A stretch of 43,698 bases of DNA from Sutterella massiliensis (GTDB lineage Bacteria > Pseudomonadota > Gammaproteobacteria > Burkholderiales > Burkholderiaceae_F), in contig NZ_JACJJC010000016.1 in assembly GCF_016899755.1 (NCBI RefSeq), forward strand, positions 1 to 43,698, given 5' to 3'. Under the pieces are notes generated by a model. That model was not told the origin of the DNA. It was given only the letters and a program-made list of their open reading frames with translations, and searched no databases. The translations under genes were made by a program, and so were the position numbers. Of the stretch, positions 1 to 9,687 are shown piece by piece; the stretch's first letter is position 1, and the number at the start of each line of letters is the position of its first letter.

Positions 1-13
1 CGGTTCGTTGAAT

Positions 14-49
14 CGAATTTTTAAAGAACTGCTGAACATTTCGTTCAGC
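14..49 (-). promoter_or_regulatory. boxB/boxA-like antitermination leader
   Basis: Immediately downstream of the minus-strand promoter is a 7-bp hairpin, GCTGAAC/GTTCAGC with a 5-base loop (31-49), followed by GTTCTTTAAAAA (18-29 read on the minus strand). A boxB-like hairpin followed by a TTCTTTAA-type boxA is the arrangement of rRNA leaders, where Nus factors load to prevent termination. The boxA match is to the general consensus from memory; the 16S gene itself would lie left of base 1. Confidence 0.6.
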
Positions 50-60
50 GCAGAATTGAA

Positions 61-89
61 ATCATATCGAAATCGATTCTGTTTGTCAA
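61..89 (-). promoter_or_regulatory. Strong sigma70-type promoter reading leftwards, probably of an rRNA operon
   Basis: On the minus strand there is a perfect -35 TTGACA (84-89) and a near-perfect -10 TATGAT (61-66) with exactly 17 bases between them. The stretch just upstream (about 90-118) is AT-rich, as in the UP elements of rRNA promoters. No gene follows inside the window; the transcript runs off the left edge after a boxB/boxA-like leader. A strong tRNA or translation-factor promoter is the alternative. Confidence 0.7.
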
Positions 90-217
90 GAGCAATTTCG
101 AAGAATTTTTAATTTCGTCGCTTTCGCTCTTGTTTCGTCCGCTCTAGCGAGCGGCGAGGTTGCGTATTCTGCCTACCCGTTCGAAATCTGTCAAGGATAG
201 CCCCTTAAAATACGCAG

Positions 218-248
218 AAACCGCAGATTCCGTTCGAATCTGCGGTTT
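218..248 (-). terminator. Intrinsic terminator after ornithine decarboxylase
   Basis: A perfect 13-bp inverted repeat (AAACCGCAGATTC / GAATCTGCGGTTT) with a 5-base loop lies 60 bases past the decarboxylase stop. On the minus strand it is followed shortly by TATTTTAA, a modest T-run. Confidence 0.7.
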
Positions 249-308
249 CCACTTTCTTAGTGGCTCTCGTCAGATACTCTGCGCGAGCCGAAGCGAATCG
301 ATCGTCGA

Positions 309-2519
309 TCAGCCGCGCACAATGACGCCTTCGTCTTCAAGTTCACGGCGGCGCGACTCCTTGAGCACGTTCGCATACGCGCGATACACGCCGTCCTGAC
401 CGCGCTCGACGTAGACGCCCTGAAGTTCCGGCGCAAAACCAGGGAAACGGTTGATGCTCTCGGCAAGCACTTCAAAGTACTTACGGACTGGGGCGTTCCA
501 CTCTTCACCGGGCACGCAGCAGATGATCCCGGGCGGATACGGGAGCGCCCCTTCGAGCGCGATGCGGCCTTCCGTTTCCGAGAGCGGCACGAGTTCGGCG
601 TTGCCGCGCATGAGTTCGAACTGCGCGCGCTGCGCATCCATACGGGGCTTAGGCATCGTCGCTTCGCGAAAGAGCGCCTTCTGCAGTTCGTTGACACGAT
701 TTTGTCGAGTGAAATCGTGCATTTCCTGGCACAGACGCTGAATCGTGTAGTCGGCGTAGCGATACGGATGCTGCTGCGTGATCTGCGGAATCATCGTCTT
801 CATGAGCGCGTTCGACTCAAGGAGTCGTTCGAAGCGAGCGATCTGCGTCGTGAGCGAAGTAATCTTCGCGCTCGAGAGCGACGGCGTGAGCAGGAAAAGA
901 ATCGAATTCAAGTCGCACTTCTCCGGCACCACGCCCCACCAGCGCAGGTAGTTCGCGAGCACGGTCGCCGGCACACCGAAGTCCTCGTATTCGCCCGTTT
1001 CGGTATTGATCCCGGGCGTCGTCAGCAGGAACTTGCAGGGGTCAACGAAATACTGGTTCTCGGCGTAGCCCTCGAAGGCGTGCCACTTCTCGCCCGGCAC
1101 GAATCGGAAGAACGCGAGGTCGTTCATGATCTCTTCGGTCGCGTAGCTCTCCCAGGGGCGGCCGTACACTTCGGTCGGAATGAAGGGACGGATGTAGCGG
1201 CAGGTGCGAAGAATCTGCTTGCGCGCTTCAATGCTGATGCGCAGACAGTCGGCCCAAATATGCAGCCCCGAAACGCCTTCGTGCATCTTCGCATTGATGT
1301 CAAGCGCAGCGAAGATCGGATAGAAGGGACTCGTCGACGCATGCATCATGTAGGCGTTGTTGACGAGCTTGTGCGAAACGTAGCGAGCCTGACCGCGAAT
1401 GTGACCGTCCTTCTTGTGGATCTGCGAGCTCTGCGAGAAGCCCGCCTGCTGCTTGTGCACTGACTGCGTAACGAAAATGCCGGGGTCTTCAGGCCCGAGC
1501 TCGAGAAGCAGCGGCGAGCAGTCCTTCATGATCGGAATGAACTGCTCGTAGCCGACCCAGGCCGAGTCAAAGAGGATGTAGTCGCAAAGGTGGCCGATGA
1601 GGTCCACCACCTGACGGGCGTTGTAGATCGTGCCGTCGTAAGTGCCGAGCTGGATCACGGCGCAGCGGAAGGGGCGCTTCTGGTCGGCTTTTTCGGGCGC
1701 GATCTTGCGCACGCGTTCGCGCAGCTCCTTCTCATCGAAGCAGTGCGCATCAATGCCGCCGATAAAGCCGTAGGGGTTGCGCGCCGTTTCAAGGTAAACG
1801 GGCTTGGCACCCGCCAGAATGAGTGCACCCTGGTGGCAGGACTTGTGGTTGTTGCGGTCAAAAAGCACCAGGTCTCCCGGCGTCAGAAGCGACGTGAGCA
1901 CGACCTTGTTCGACGATGAGGTGCCGTTGAGAACAAAGTACGTCTTGTCGGCATTGAAAACCTTGGCCGCGTGCTTTTCGGCTTCGCCGGCCGCACCTTC
2001 ATGAATGAGAAGATCGCCCATCGCAACGTCGGCGTTGCAGAGGTCGGCGCGGAAAATCGTTTCGCCGAAGAAATTCACGAATTCGCGACCCGCCGGGTGA
2101 CGACGGAAAAAGGCGCCGCCCTGGTGGCCCGGGCAGTCGAACTGCTCCATGCCGGATTCCACATAAGCGCGCAGGCTGCGGAAAAAGGGCGGCAGGATCT
2201 TTACTTCGTAGCCGCTCGCAGCATCAAGAAGCTGGCGAATGAAAAAATCTTCGTCGGCCGGGTCGTCATTGACAACACCCATCACGCGGCCGATCAGTTC
2301 GTCGGGAATATAGCGGCCGCGCTCGACCCAAATGAAAACCGGAATGCCGAACCCGTTGGCGGCAACGCGGTCAAGTTCGCCGTTTTGGGCATCCTCAACC
2401 GTCATGAGAACAACGCCCGTTTCGGTCATCTCCGCGTCGCGCAGACGCACAACGGCGCGGTCCTTGGGGAAATTTCTGAAAGAAACGCCGTCGCTCACGG
2501 CAATAGCAAGCTTCTGCAT
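309..2519 (-). CDS. speC: Ornithine decarboxylase, PLP-dependent (SpeC/SpeF family)
   Basis: Decarboxylates L-ornithine to putrescine and CO2 in the cytoplasm; depending on regulation it serves polyamine synthesis or acid resistance. The 736-residue product has the full fold of the large bacterial Orn/Lys/Arg decarboxylases: N-terminal wing domain, PLP domain and C-terminal domain. The PLP lysine is Lys356 in the motif SVHKQQAGFSQ, followed by the block HASTSPFYP; both match E. coli SpeC/SpeF more closely than lysine or arginine decarboxylases. The start at 2519 (MQKLAIAV) has GGAAG upstream at normal spacing; an in-frame extension to 2693 would run through terminator hairpins and is rejected. 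No putrescine-ornithine antiporter (potE) is adjacent, so the SpeC (biosynthetic) or SpeF (inducible) role cannot be decided here. The upstream leader contains a terminator-like hairpin that may attenuate it. Confidence 0.93.
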   Translation of the reverse strand: MQKLAIAVSDGVSFRNFPKDRAVVRLRDAEMTETGVVLMTVEDAQNGELDRVAANGFGIPVFIWVERGRYIPDELIGRVMGVVNDDPADEDFFIRQLLDAASGYEVKILPPFFRSLRAYVESGMEQFDCPGHQGGAFFRRHPAGREFVNFFGETIFRADLCNADVAMGDLLIHEGAAGEAEKHAAKVFNADKTYFVLNGTSSSNKVVLTSLLTPGDLVLFDRNNHKSCHQGALILAGAKPVYLETARNPYGFIGGIDAHCFDEKELRERVRKIAPEKADQKRPFRCAVIQLGTYDGTIYNARQVVDLIGHLCDYILFDSAWVGYEQFIPIMKDCSPLLLELGPEDPGIFVTQSVHKQQAGFSQSSQIHKKDGHIRGQARYVSHKLVNNAYMMHASTSPFYPIFAALDINAKMHEGVSGLHIWADCLRISIEARKQILRTCRYIRPFIPTEVYGRPWESYATEEIMNDLAFFRFVPGEKWHAFEGYAENQYFVDPCKFLLTTPGINTETGEYEDFGVPATVLANYLRWWGVVPEKCDLNSILFLLTPSLSSAKITSLTTQIARFERLLESNALMKTMIPQITQQHPYRYADYTIQRLCQEMHDFTRQNRVNELQKALFREATMPKPRMDAQRAQFELMRGNAELVPLSETEGRIALEGALPYPPGIICCVPGEEWNAPVRKYFEVLAESINRFPGFAPELQGVYVERGQDGVYRAYANVLKESRRRELEDEGVIVRG

Positions 2520-2590
2520 AGATGGTGCTTCCGTCTGAATGCGTCCCACGCCGGACGCTCTGCGAACCTGCCTGAAAAAACAGGTCCCTT

Positions 2591-2632
2591 TTTGAAAAAA
2601 GAGGCGCCTTTCCGCTTTATGGAAAGACGCCT
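2591..2632 (-). terminator. Hairpin with T-run in the speC leader (terminator or attenuator)
   Basis: A 12-bp stem with one mismatch (2602-2613 with 2621-2632, 7-base loop) is followed on the minus strand by CTTTTTT. It lies 76 bases before the speC start and after the purL terminator. A possible -10 TATACT sits at 2650-2655, with no good -35. If that promoter is real, this hairpin lies in the speC leader transcript and could act as an attenuator; otherwise it is a second purL terminator. Confidence 0.6.
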
Positions 2633-2654
2633 TCCCGTTTGCTGAGCGCAGTAT

Positions 2655-2728
2655 AAAAAAATGAGGGCGGCTAGGTCGCCCGAGAGGCGGCACGAATGTT
2701 ACGAATTTCGCCGCCTCCGCTCATTTTT
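2655..2728 (-). terminator. purL terminator, long two-part hairpin
   Basis: Starting right after the purL stop on the minus strand, an outer arm (AAAAATGAGCGG at 2717-2728 with its partner at 2657-2670, 2-base bulge) encloses an inner 8-bp stem GAGGCGGC/GCCGCCTC (2684-2691 with 2710-2717). A run of seven T follows the outer arm on the minus strand. Confidence 0.65.
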
Positions 2729-2729
2729 C

Positions 2730-5700
2730 TCAGCCGACCCAGCGACGAGCGTTGCGGAACATGCGCATCCAGCCCGAGAACTCCTGCCACTCGACAGGAT
2801 GCCAGGAGAGCTGCACGGCACGGTGGCTGCGCTCCGGATGCGGCATCATGATCGTGAAGCGCCCGTCATCGGTCGTGAAGCTCGTGAGACCGCCCGCGGA
2901 ACCGTTCGGGTTGAGCGGATAGACCTCGGTGGGCTTGCCCTGCGAATCGACGTAGCGCGCCGCCGCCTTCGCAAGCGCTGCGTCTTCGGGGCGCAGGAAT
3001 TCGACGCGGCCTTCGCCGTGCGAATTGACGATCGGGAGCACCGCGCCCGCCATCCCTTCGAAGAGGATCGAGGGGCTTTCGAGCACTTCCACGTTCACAA
3101 GACGCGCTTCGAACTGTTCGGAGCGGTTGCGCAGGAACTGCGGCCAGTGCTTGGCGCCCGGGATCAAGTCGCGCAGATGGCTCATCATCTGGCAGCCGTT
3201 GCAAACGCCGAGCCCGAATGTGTCACCGCGCTCGAAGAATGTGCGGAACATGTCGACGAGGCGATCGTTGTTGAGAATCGTCTTGGCCCAACCGCCGCCC
3301 GCACCGAGCACGTCGCCGTAAGAGAAGCCGCCCGCTGCGGCAAGCCCCTTGAATTCGGCGAGATCGGCACGACCTTCGAGAAGGTCGGTCATGTGCACGT
3401 CGTAGACGTCAAAGCCAGCGCGAGTAAAGGCAGCGGCCATTTCCGTCTGCGAATTGACGCCTTCCTCGCGAAGCACGCACATCTTCGGGCGCACGCCCGT
3501 CGCAATGAAGGGCGCGGCCGGATCGGCTTCAACGTCGTAAGGCGTCTTCGCGAAGAGCCCCGTATCGGCCGCATCGGCAATGCGCGCAAATTCCTGATCG
3601 GCGCAAGCCGGATTGTCGCGGCCGCGCGCGATGACATGCGAGACTTCGCTCCAAGCCGACTGAAGCGCCGCACGCTCGAAGACGGCGATCGTCTTGCCGT
3701 CGTGCTCGAAACGCAGTTCGTCGGCGTCGATCGTTTCAGCGATAAAGTGCGTGCAGTGCGCAAGGCCTTCGGCGCGCATCTGCGCGACGACCTCTTCTAC
3801 GCGATCGGCGCGAACCTGCAGCACGGCACCGAGCTCTTCGTTAAAGAGCGCATTGAGAACGGTTGCGTCCTTTTCCTTCAGGAGCGAATCGAGCGAAGCG
3901 CGAACGCCGATGCGCGAAGCAAAGTTCATTTCGGCAAGCGTCGCAAAGAGACCGCCGTCGCCCTTGTCGTGGTAAGCGAGGACGCAGCCGGCGAGTTCAA
4001 GCTTGCGAAGCGCGAGCACAAAGCGCGCGAGAAGCGCCGGATCGTTCACGTCGGCGCTTTCGTTGCCGAGGCGCTGCGCGACCTGCGCGAGAATCGAACC
4101 GCCCATGCGGTTGCGGCCTTCGCCCAAGTCGACATAGACGAGAACGGAGCCCTCTTTAACGCGCTTCAATTCGGGCGTGAGCGTCAGGCGTGCGTTCGTC
4201 ACGGGCGCCGCAGCCGAAACGATGAGCGACACGGGCGAAGTCACCGTCTTCTTTTCGCCGGCATCGTCCCAGCTCGTGCGCATCGAGAGCGAGTCCTTGC
4301 CGACCGGAATCGAAATGCCGAGCGCGACGCAGAAGTCCGAAGCGGCCTTCACCGCGTCGAAAAGCTTGGCGTCTTCACCGGGGGCGCCGCAGGCGGCCAT
4401 CCAGTTGGCGGAGAGCTTCACCTTGCCGAGCTCGACGTCAGCGGCAGCGATGTTCGTGATCGCTTCGCCGATCGCGAGGCGAGAGGCCGCAGCAGCATCG
4501 ATCACGGCAACGGGCGTGCGTTCGCCCATCGCCATGGCTTCACCGCGCAGCGTTTCAAAGCCCAACGTCGTCACGGCGCAGTCGGCCACAGGAACCTGCC
4601 AGGGACCGACAAACTGGTCGCGCGCGACGAGGCCGCCCACCGTGCGGTCGCCAATCGTGATGAGGAAGGACTTGTTCGCAACGGCCGGGTGGCGCATCAC
4701 ATCGAAAGCAGCCTTTTCAAGCTCAATACCCGCTTCCGTGAAGGCGGGCAGCTCGCGCTCGAGGTGCTCGACCACACGGTGCGTGCGCGGCGTCTTCCCA
4801 AGAAGCACGTCCATCGGCATATCGACCGCCGCCGTTTCGCCCGGGCGCTCGAGCTTGAGATCCTTCTTTTCGGTGATTTCGCCGATCACGGCAAAGGGGC
4901 AGCGTTCGCGTTCGCAGAAAGCCTTGAAGCGATCGAGCTTGGCGGGGTCTACGGCGAGAACATAGCGTTCCTGCGATTCGTTGCACCAGATTTCAAGCGG
5001 CGACATGCCGGACTCTTCGACAGGGACCTTCGAGAGGTCAAAACGCGCACCCTGCCCGGAGAGATCCGCAAGTTCGGGCATGGCGTTCGAAAGGCCGCCC
5101 GCCCCGACGTCGTGAATGGCAAGAATCGGATTCTCTTCGCCCATCGCCCAGCAGCGGTCGATCACTTCCTGGGCACGGCGTTCCATTTCGGGGTTGCCGC
5201 GCTGCACGGAGTCGAAGTCGAGCGCTTCGGAGTTCGCGCCCGAGGTCATCGACGAAGCGGCGCCGCCGCCCAAGCCGATGCGCATGCCCGGACCGCCCAA
5301 GACGACGAGAAGGCTGCCGACGGGCGGCTCAAGCTTCTTCGTCTGATCGTCGCGGATCGCGCCGATGCCGCCCGCGAGCATGATGGGCTTGTGGTAGCCG
5401 TAGCGCACGCCGCCCACATTGGCTTCAAACGTGCGGAAGTAGCCCAAGAGATTCGGACGGCCGAATTCGTTGTTGAACGCCGCGCCGCCGAGCGGACCTT
5501 CGGTCATGATCGAGAGCGGCGTCGCGAGACGCCCCGGCGCGCCGTAGGCCTTGTCGGCGCGTTCGCCCTTGGCGGCGTCGCCGTCGTTCTCCCAAACCTG
5601 CTCGGCACCTTCGAGGTGCAGCGCAGACGTCGTAAAGCCAGTGAGACCGGCCTTCGGACGAGCACCGCGGCCCGTCGCGCCTTCGTCTCGGATTTCGCCG

Positions 5701-6677
5701 CCCGAACCCGTCGAAGCACCCGGGAACGGAGAAATAGCGGTCGGATGGTTGTGCGTTTCAACCTTGAAGACCGTGTGAACGCGTTCCTTCTGGCGTTCAA
5801 ACACGCGGCCGAATTCGTCCGCATCGCTCGGACGCGGATAAAGACGCGTCACTTCCGAGCCTTCAAAGATGGCGGCGTTGTCCGCATAGGCCGTGATGGT
5901 GCACTGCGGCGCCATCTTGTGCGTGCGGCGAATCATCCCGAAAAGCGTTTCTTCGCGGTCTTCACCGTCGAGCGTCCAGCGCGCGTTGAAGATCTTGTGA
6001 CGGCAGTGCTCGGAGTTGGCCTGCGCGAACATCATGAGTTCGACGTCGGTCGGGTCGCGGTCGAGCTTCGTGAAGTTTTCGGCGAGGTAGTCGATTTCGT
6101 CTTCGGAGAGCGCGAGACCCATCGAGAGGTTGGCTTCTTCGAGCGCCTTGCGGCCTTCGGCACGAAGCGGCACCGTCGCCATAGGCTTGCCTGCAAGCTC
6201 AACAAAGAGGTTTTCGGCGGGAAAGTCGGCCGCAACAACCGATTCCGTCATACGGTCGTGGAGTACTGCAGCGATGCGGTCCTTGGCAGCGGCGTCGAGT
6301 TCAACACCCGGTTTCACAGCCACCGAATAGAGCGTGCCGCGTTCGACGCGCAGCACTTCGGCGATGCCGCAGTTGCGCACGATGTCGCTCGCCTTCGAGG
6401 CCCAGGGCGAAATCGTACCGAGGCGGGGCACGACGAGGAACTGCAGGTCCGCACGAACGGCGTGCTCGGGCGTACCGTAGTCAAGAAGCGAATCGAGGCG
6501 GCACTTGGCCGCCTCGTCGAGATCTTTCGCTGCATGGACAAAGTGCACGAAGCGGCCGGAAACCGCCTCGACGTCCGCGCAAGCCTGCCCGAGCGCCTTC
6601 AAAAGACGATTGGCGCGGAATTCGGAAAGCGCCTCGGGTCCGTTGAGTTCAAAAACGATGCCGTTGGTGGTCGTCAT
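2730..6677 (-). CDS. purL: Phosphoribosylformylglycinamidine synthase, large single-chain form
   Basis: Catalyses the ATP- and glutamine-dependent step of purine synthesis that turns FGAR into FGAM. At 1315 residues it is the fused form of Proteobacteria (E. coli about 1295), with synthetase domains and a C-terminal class I glutamine amidotransferase in one chain. Visible hallmarks are the segment [11 protein letters not shown], the block [18 protein letters not shown] with the following [13 protein letters not shown], and the amidotransferase nucleophile Cys1159 in GVCNGCQMM with the C-terminal PHPERSHR motif. The start at 6677 ([11 protein letters not shown]) is chosen because family homology begins there; a longer in-frame reading to 6776 lacks support. 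It is transcribed alone; the upstream gap shows no recognisable PurR operator. It ends in a strong terminator before the speC leader. Confidence 0.97.
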   Translation of the reverse strand: MTTTNGIVFELNGPEALSEFRANRLLKALGQACADVEAVSGRFVHFVHAAKDLDEAAKCRLDSLLDYGTPEHAVRADLQFLVVPRLGTISPWASKASDIVRNCGIAEVLRVERGTLYSVAVKPGVELDAAAKDRIAAVLHDRMTESVVAADFPAENLFVELAGKPMATVPLRAEGRKALEEANLSMGLALSEDEIDYLAENFTKLDRDPTDVELMMFAQANSEHCRHKIFNARWTLDGEDREETLFGMIRRTHKMAPQCTITAYADNAAIFEGSEVTRLYPRPSDADEFGRVFERQKERVHTVFKVETHNHPTAISPFPGASTGSGGEIRDEGATGRGARPKAGLTGFTTSALHLEGAEQVWENDGDAAKGERADKAYGAPGRLATPLSIMTEGPLGGAAFNNEFGRPNLLGYFRTFEANVGGVRYGYHKPIMLAGGIGAIRDDQTKKLEPPVGSLLVVLGGPGMRIGLGGGAASSMTSGANSEALDFDSVQRGNPEMERRAQEVIDRCWAMGEENPILAIHDVGAGGLSNAMPELADLSGQGARFDLSKVPVEESGMSPLEIWCNESQERYVLAVDPAKLDRFKAFCERERCPFAVIGEITEKKDLKLERPGETAAVDMPMDVLLGKTPRTHRVVEHLERELPAFTEAGIELEKAAFDVMRHPAVANKSFLITIGDRTVGGLVARDQFVGPWQVPVADCAVTTLGFETLRGEAMAMGERTPVAVIDAAAASRLAIGEAITNIAAADVELGKVKLSANWMAACGAPGEDAKLFDAVKAASDFCVALGISIPVGKDSLSMRTSWDDAGEKKTVTSPVSLIVSAAAPVTNARLTLTPELKRVKEGSVLVYVDLGEGRNRMGGSILAQVAQRLGNESADVNDPALLARFVLALRKLELAGCVLAYHDKGDGGLFATLAEMNFASRIGVRASLDSLLKEKDATVLNALFNEELGAVLQVRADRVEEVVAQMRAEGLAHCTHFIAETIDADELRFEHDGKTIAVFERAALQSAWSEVSHVIARGRDNPACADQEFARIADAADTGLFAKTPYDVEADPAAPFIATGVRPKMCVLREEGVNSQTEMAAAFTRAGFDVYDVHMTDLLEGRADLAEFKGLAAAGGFSYGDVLGAGGGWAKTILNNDRLVDMFRTFFERGDTFGLGVCNGCQMMSHLRDLIPGAKHWPQFLRNRSEQFEARLVNVEVLESPSILFEGMAGAVLPIVNSHGEGRVEFLRPEDAALAKAAARYVDSQGKPTEVYPLNPNGSAGGLTSFTTDDGRFTIMMPHPERSHRAVQLSWHPVEWQEFSGWMRMFRNARRWVG

Positions 6678-7023
6678 GAAGATGGATCTCTTTAAAAGAA
6701 AAGCCGACCGCTGGGGCCCGACGGCATCGACTACCGTCCGCGCGCCGCATCGATCGATGGGGATGAAAATGTCCAATCAAAGGATTTTATCAGCGACCTT
6801 TGCGCGAACTTGCTTTTCTGCCCCCGCTATTAACTTCAAATGAAGAAAGAAGCGCCTTCCGCACGAGGCCGACACCCGCGTTCAAGCAAGTCCTTTCCAA
6901 CATTTTTTCGGGCCCGATACCGTGCAGGCATCGGACCCGATATTCAAGCGCGGAGTGCAGTTCGCTCGCGGCGCTCTGCGACGGAGTGCACCGTTTCGCC
7001 TTTATTCACTCAAACTTAAAAAG
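6678..7023. other. Intergenic region, no gene seen
   Basis: This 346-base gap lies between purL and the end of the amidohydrolase gene, both minus strand. It holds a 10-bp imperfect dyad at 6909-6939 (CGGGCCCGAT/ATCGGACCCG) without a T-run on the minus strand, so it is not a clear terminator. A weak -10 (TAAAAT, near 6785) may belong to the purL promoter. No RNA gene was recognised. Confidence 0.4.
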
Positions 7024-8325
7024 TTAATTCCCCAAGCCGTTCGTCTTCTTCAGGAAGTTCGTGAAGACGCCCCAGCCGATCGGCAGCGACTGCTCGTCCT
7101 GGATGTCGAAGTCCTTCTTGTGGTGACCGTGGTGGTTGCAGCCGAAGTAGAAGAACGCGGCCTTGCCGCCGTGCGACTGCACGCGGCGGATGAGCACCGT
7201 GCAGTCTTCGCTGCCGATTTTGGCGTTCATGTCGACAACGGATTCAACACCGGGCACCTCGGCGGCAGCAGCCTTCGCGAGCGCGACGGCTTCTTCGTCG
7301 CCGCGATACGTGACGGCGTGCCCGACCTTGCGAAGGTCGTATTCGACGCCGTAGGCGGCTGCGAGCCCCTTCACCGTGCGCTCGACGTTCTCTTCCATAT
7401 AGTCGTTGATTTCAGTCGTCTCGCCGCGTACTTCAAGAAGCATCGCCGCATGCTCAGCAACGATGTTGCGCGCCGTACCCGAAACGAACTTCCCGATCTG
7501 CACGCGCGTGATCCCGCCGCTGTGCCCGGGGAGGCTGCCGAGCGACATGCAGGTCGCTGCGCCGCACATCAGTGCGCTGCGACCGTTTTCGGGGCTCCCT
7601 GCTGCCGCGGGCACGCCCGTGTAGGTGAGGTCGAACTTCGTCGTCGCAAGGTAGCCTTCATGCGAAACCCCCACCTGGCCGAGATGAGCCGAGCAGCCGA
7701 TGTGCGCCCCGAGGAACCAGTCGACATCGTCGACAACGCCGCGAGCAGCCATGGCAGCCGCTCCGCGCACGCCCTCTTCTGCGGGCTGAAAAAGAAGCTT
7801 CACGGTGCCGCAGAGCGTATCGGCGTGCTCTGCAACCCAAGCGGCAACACCCAGACCCACGGCCGTGTGGCCGTCATGCCCGCACGCGTGCGAGAAGCCC
7901 GCGTAGCGCGAGCGGTAGCCCAAGCGATTGGGTTCGTGTTCGGGTGCGTCCGTTTCAGCGATCTCGAGGCAGTCGATATCGAAGCGGAAGGCCGTCACGG
8001 GACCGGGACGCCCCGTGCGCCAGATGCCGACCGCCCCCGTCCAGCCGCCCGAGCGCGCAAGAAAATCTTCGGAAACGCCGTTCTCGCGGGCGCGCGCCAT
8101 GGCCGCTTCCACCTTTTTGGGGTCGCGCCCGAGCGCGTTCTCAGGATCGACGGCATCGGCGCCGACGAGCACTTCAAAGCCGAGCTTCGTCAAACGCTCG
8201 ACCACGGCAGCGGTCGTTTCAAACTCGCACCAGCCCTCTTCGGGGCGTTCGTGAAAGTGCCGGCGATCGGCAACCATCGTACGGGCAATCGCCTCATCGG
8301 AATGCTTCTTTTCGTTCGCAGTCAT
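7024..8325 (-). CDS. M20 metallo-amidohydrolase, AbgA-like
   Basis: Predicted zinc-dependent amidohydrolase of 433 residues, close in length and motifs to AbgA, a subunit of p-aminobenzoyl-glutamate hydrolase. M20 metal-binding motifs are in place: SHACGHDGHTA, then FQPAEEG, and a C-terminal HHGHH cluster. The block LFQPAEEGVRGAAAM is nearly that of E. coli AbgA. The start at 8325 (MTANEKKH) has GGAGAA six bases upstream. The upstream neighbour, 22 bases away on the same strand, is a DcuC-like carrier, so carrier and hydrolase are probably one transcript. AbgB and AbgT, the usual partners, are absent, so the substrate may be another N-acyl or amide-linked acid. The family assignment is firm, the substrate open. 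Confidence 0.85.
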   Translation of the reverse strand: MTANEKKHSDEAIARTMVADRRHFHERPEEGWCEFETTAAVVERLTKLGFEVLVGADAVDPENALGRDPKKVEAAMARARENGVSEDFLARSGGWTGAVGIWRTGRPGPVTAFRFDIDCLEIAETDAPEHEPNRLGYRSRYAGFSHACGHDGHTAVGLGVAAWVAEHADTLCGTVKLLFQPAEEGVRGAAAMAARGVVDDVDWFLGAHIGCSAHLGQVGVSHEGYLATTKFDLTYTGVPAAAGSPENGRSALMCGAATCMSLGSLPGHSGGITRVQIGKFVSGTARNIVAEHAAMLLEVRGETTEINDYMEENVERTVKGLAAAYGVEYDLRKVGHAVTYRGDEEAVALAKAAAAEVPGVESVVDMNAKIGSEDCTVLIRRVQSHGGKAAFFYFGCNHHGHHKKDFDIQDEQSLPIGWGVFTNFLKKTNGLGN

Positions 8326-8347
8326 GTTCTTCTCCTTTTTCCATGCG

Positions 8348-9631
8348 TCAGAGCTCGAAAATGAAGCCCAAAAGCACAAGGTTCACGAGCATCGGGATCG
8401 CCATGCGCTTCGAAACTTCAAGGGGTGAAAGTCGGGTCATGCCGGCGATCACAATCGTTGCCCCTGCAATGGGCGAGCACATGCGACCGAACGCCCCCGA
8501 GAGCGCCGCCACCATGCCGAGGCTTTCGATGCGCATGCCGAAGTCGGCCGCAAAAGGCGTCACCGACTGATTGAAGGCGTGGCCGGCGGCATCCCCCGAC
8601 CCCGTCAGAACGCCCATGATGAAGGGACCGAAATTCGCCGCGTAGCGCGCGATGTCGTTCGAATGCTTAAGCGTCTCGATAAGGGCATCAATGACGCCTG
8701 CCGCCTTGAGGCCGCCCGCAAAGCAGCCCGCGGCGATGATGATGCCCATGATGTTCGCGTAGCCCTTGCCCATGCCCGAGAAGAACTCTTTGGTGACTTC
8801 CTGCGGGTTGGCGCGCGTCACGAAGAACGTATAGATGGCGCCGTAGATCATGGCTTCGGCCACCGACATGCGGATTGCAGGCAATACGGTTGCGCCGAGC
8901 ATCAGAAGCACGACGGGCAGAATCGGCGCGATGGCGCGCAGCACGCTCGGATGTTCGGGGAGCTGCCCGCGAGCGTCGGCTTCGATCGCAAAGGCAGGTG
9001 CCTCACCGTCGACCGGCTTCTTGTAGTCGCAGAAAACAAAAATCATTGCCGTGACGAGCAGGATGTTGAGGCCGCAGATCGTGAGCACCTCGGGCGCAAA
9101 TTCGACGATAAGGTCCATCACGTCCATTTCGGCAAGCTTGGCGATCCAGACGTTGTGGCTCGAACCCGGGCTCAAAGTCGAAGGCGTAATCGAGCCGATG
9201 ATCGCGGCGCCCGCGATGGCAGGATGGAAGCCCGCACGCACCATGAGCGGAATCATCGTCGGGCCAAGCGCCGCGGCGCAGCCTGCCGCACTCGGAATGG
9301 CAACCGCAACGCACGAAGCGACGAGCATGCAAAGCGGCAGCAGAAAGACGCCGATGCGGCCGAGCGGCTTCACGAGAAGGCCCACGAAATGCACGTCGCA
9401 GCGCGTTGCCGCAACAACGGCCGCAAAGCCCATCGACGAGCAGATCGACGTAATGAGCGATCCGTTCGTCATGTTGGCGATGAAAGCCTTGAGCGCCACG
9501 CTCGGCGCCCCCGAGAGAATCGCCATAACGAGGCCCGCCGTGAAGAGAACGAGGCGCGTCTCCCAGCGCTTCAAGAGCGCCGCTATCGTGAGAACCACGA
9601 CGATCGCCGCCATCCAAATGGTCCAACTCAT
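8348..9631 (-). CDS. DcuC-family C4-dicarboxylate/organic-anion carrier
   Basis: A 427-residue polytopic inner-membrane protein with about 10-12 hydrophobic segments. Its N-terminal half resembles DcuC: an early membrane pair, the block SLITSICSSMGFAAVVAAT, and SAAGCAAALGPTMIPLMVRAG corresponding to the DcuC segment around SSATGLGVLL. DcuC proteins exchange or export C4-dicarboxylates such as succinate in anaerobes. The start is fixed by a perfect AGGAGGTG ten bases upstream of the ATG at 9631. It precedes the AbgA-like hydrolase by 22 bases, suggesting it carries that enzyme's substrate or product. A MarR regulator ends 56 bases upstream on the same strand. Substrate not determined. Confidence 0.8.
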   Translation of the reverse strand: MSWTIWMAAIVVVLTIAALLKRWETRLVLFTAGLVMAILSGAPSVALKAFIANMTNGSLITSICSSMGFAAVVAATRCDVHFVGLLVKPLGRIGVFLLPLCMLVASCVAVAIPSAAGCAAALGPTMIPLMVRAGFHPAIAGAAIIGSITPSTLSPGSSHNVWIAKLAEMDVMDLIVEFAPEVLTICGLNILLVTAMIFVFCDYKKPVDGEAPAFAIEADARGQLPEHPSVLRAIAPILPVVLLMLGATVLPAIRMSVAEAMIYGAIYTFFVTRANPQEVTKEFFSGMGKGYANIMGIIIAAGCFAGGLKAAGVIDALIETLKHSNDIARYAANFGPFIMGVLTGSGDAAGHAFNQSVTPFAADFGMRIESLGMVAALSGAFGRMCSPIAGATIVIAGMTRLSPLEVSKRMAIPMLVNLVLLGFIFEL

Positions 9632-9687
9632 GATTGATACACCTCCTTGATTGGATTGGTCCGAAGTTGAAGTTTCTTTTCCTGTGC

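Noticed and set aside
2661..6695. A 1344-residue open frame on the plus strand
   Set aside because: It is antisense to purL throughout, rich in Arg/His/Ala, lacks any family similarity or ribosome site, and is a by-product of GC-rich codon bias.
6909..6939. Hairpin considered as terminator of the AbgA-like gene
   Set aside because: On the minus strand it is followed by A residues, not T; on plus the T-run precedes it.
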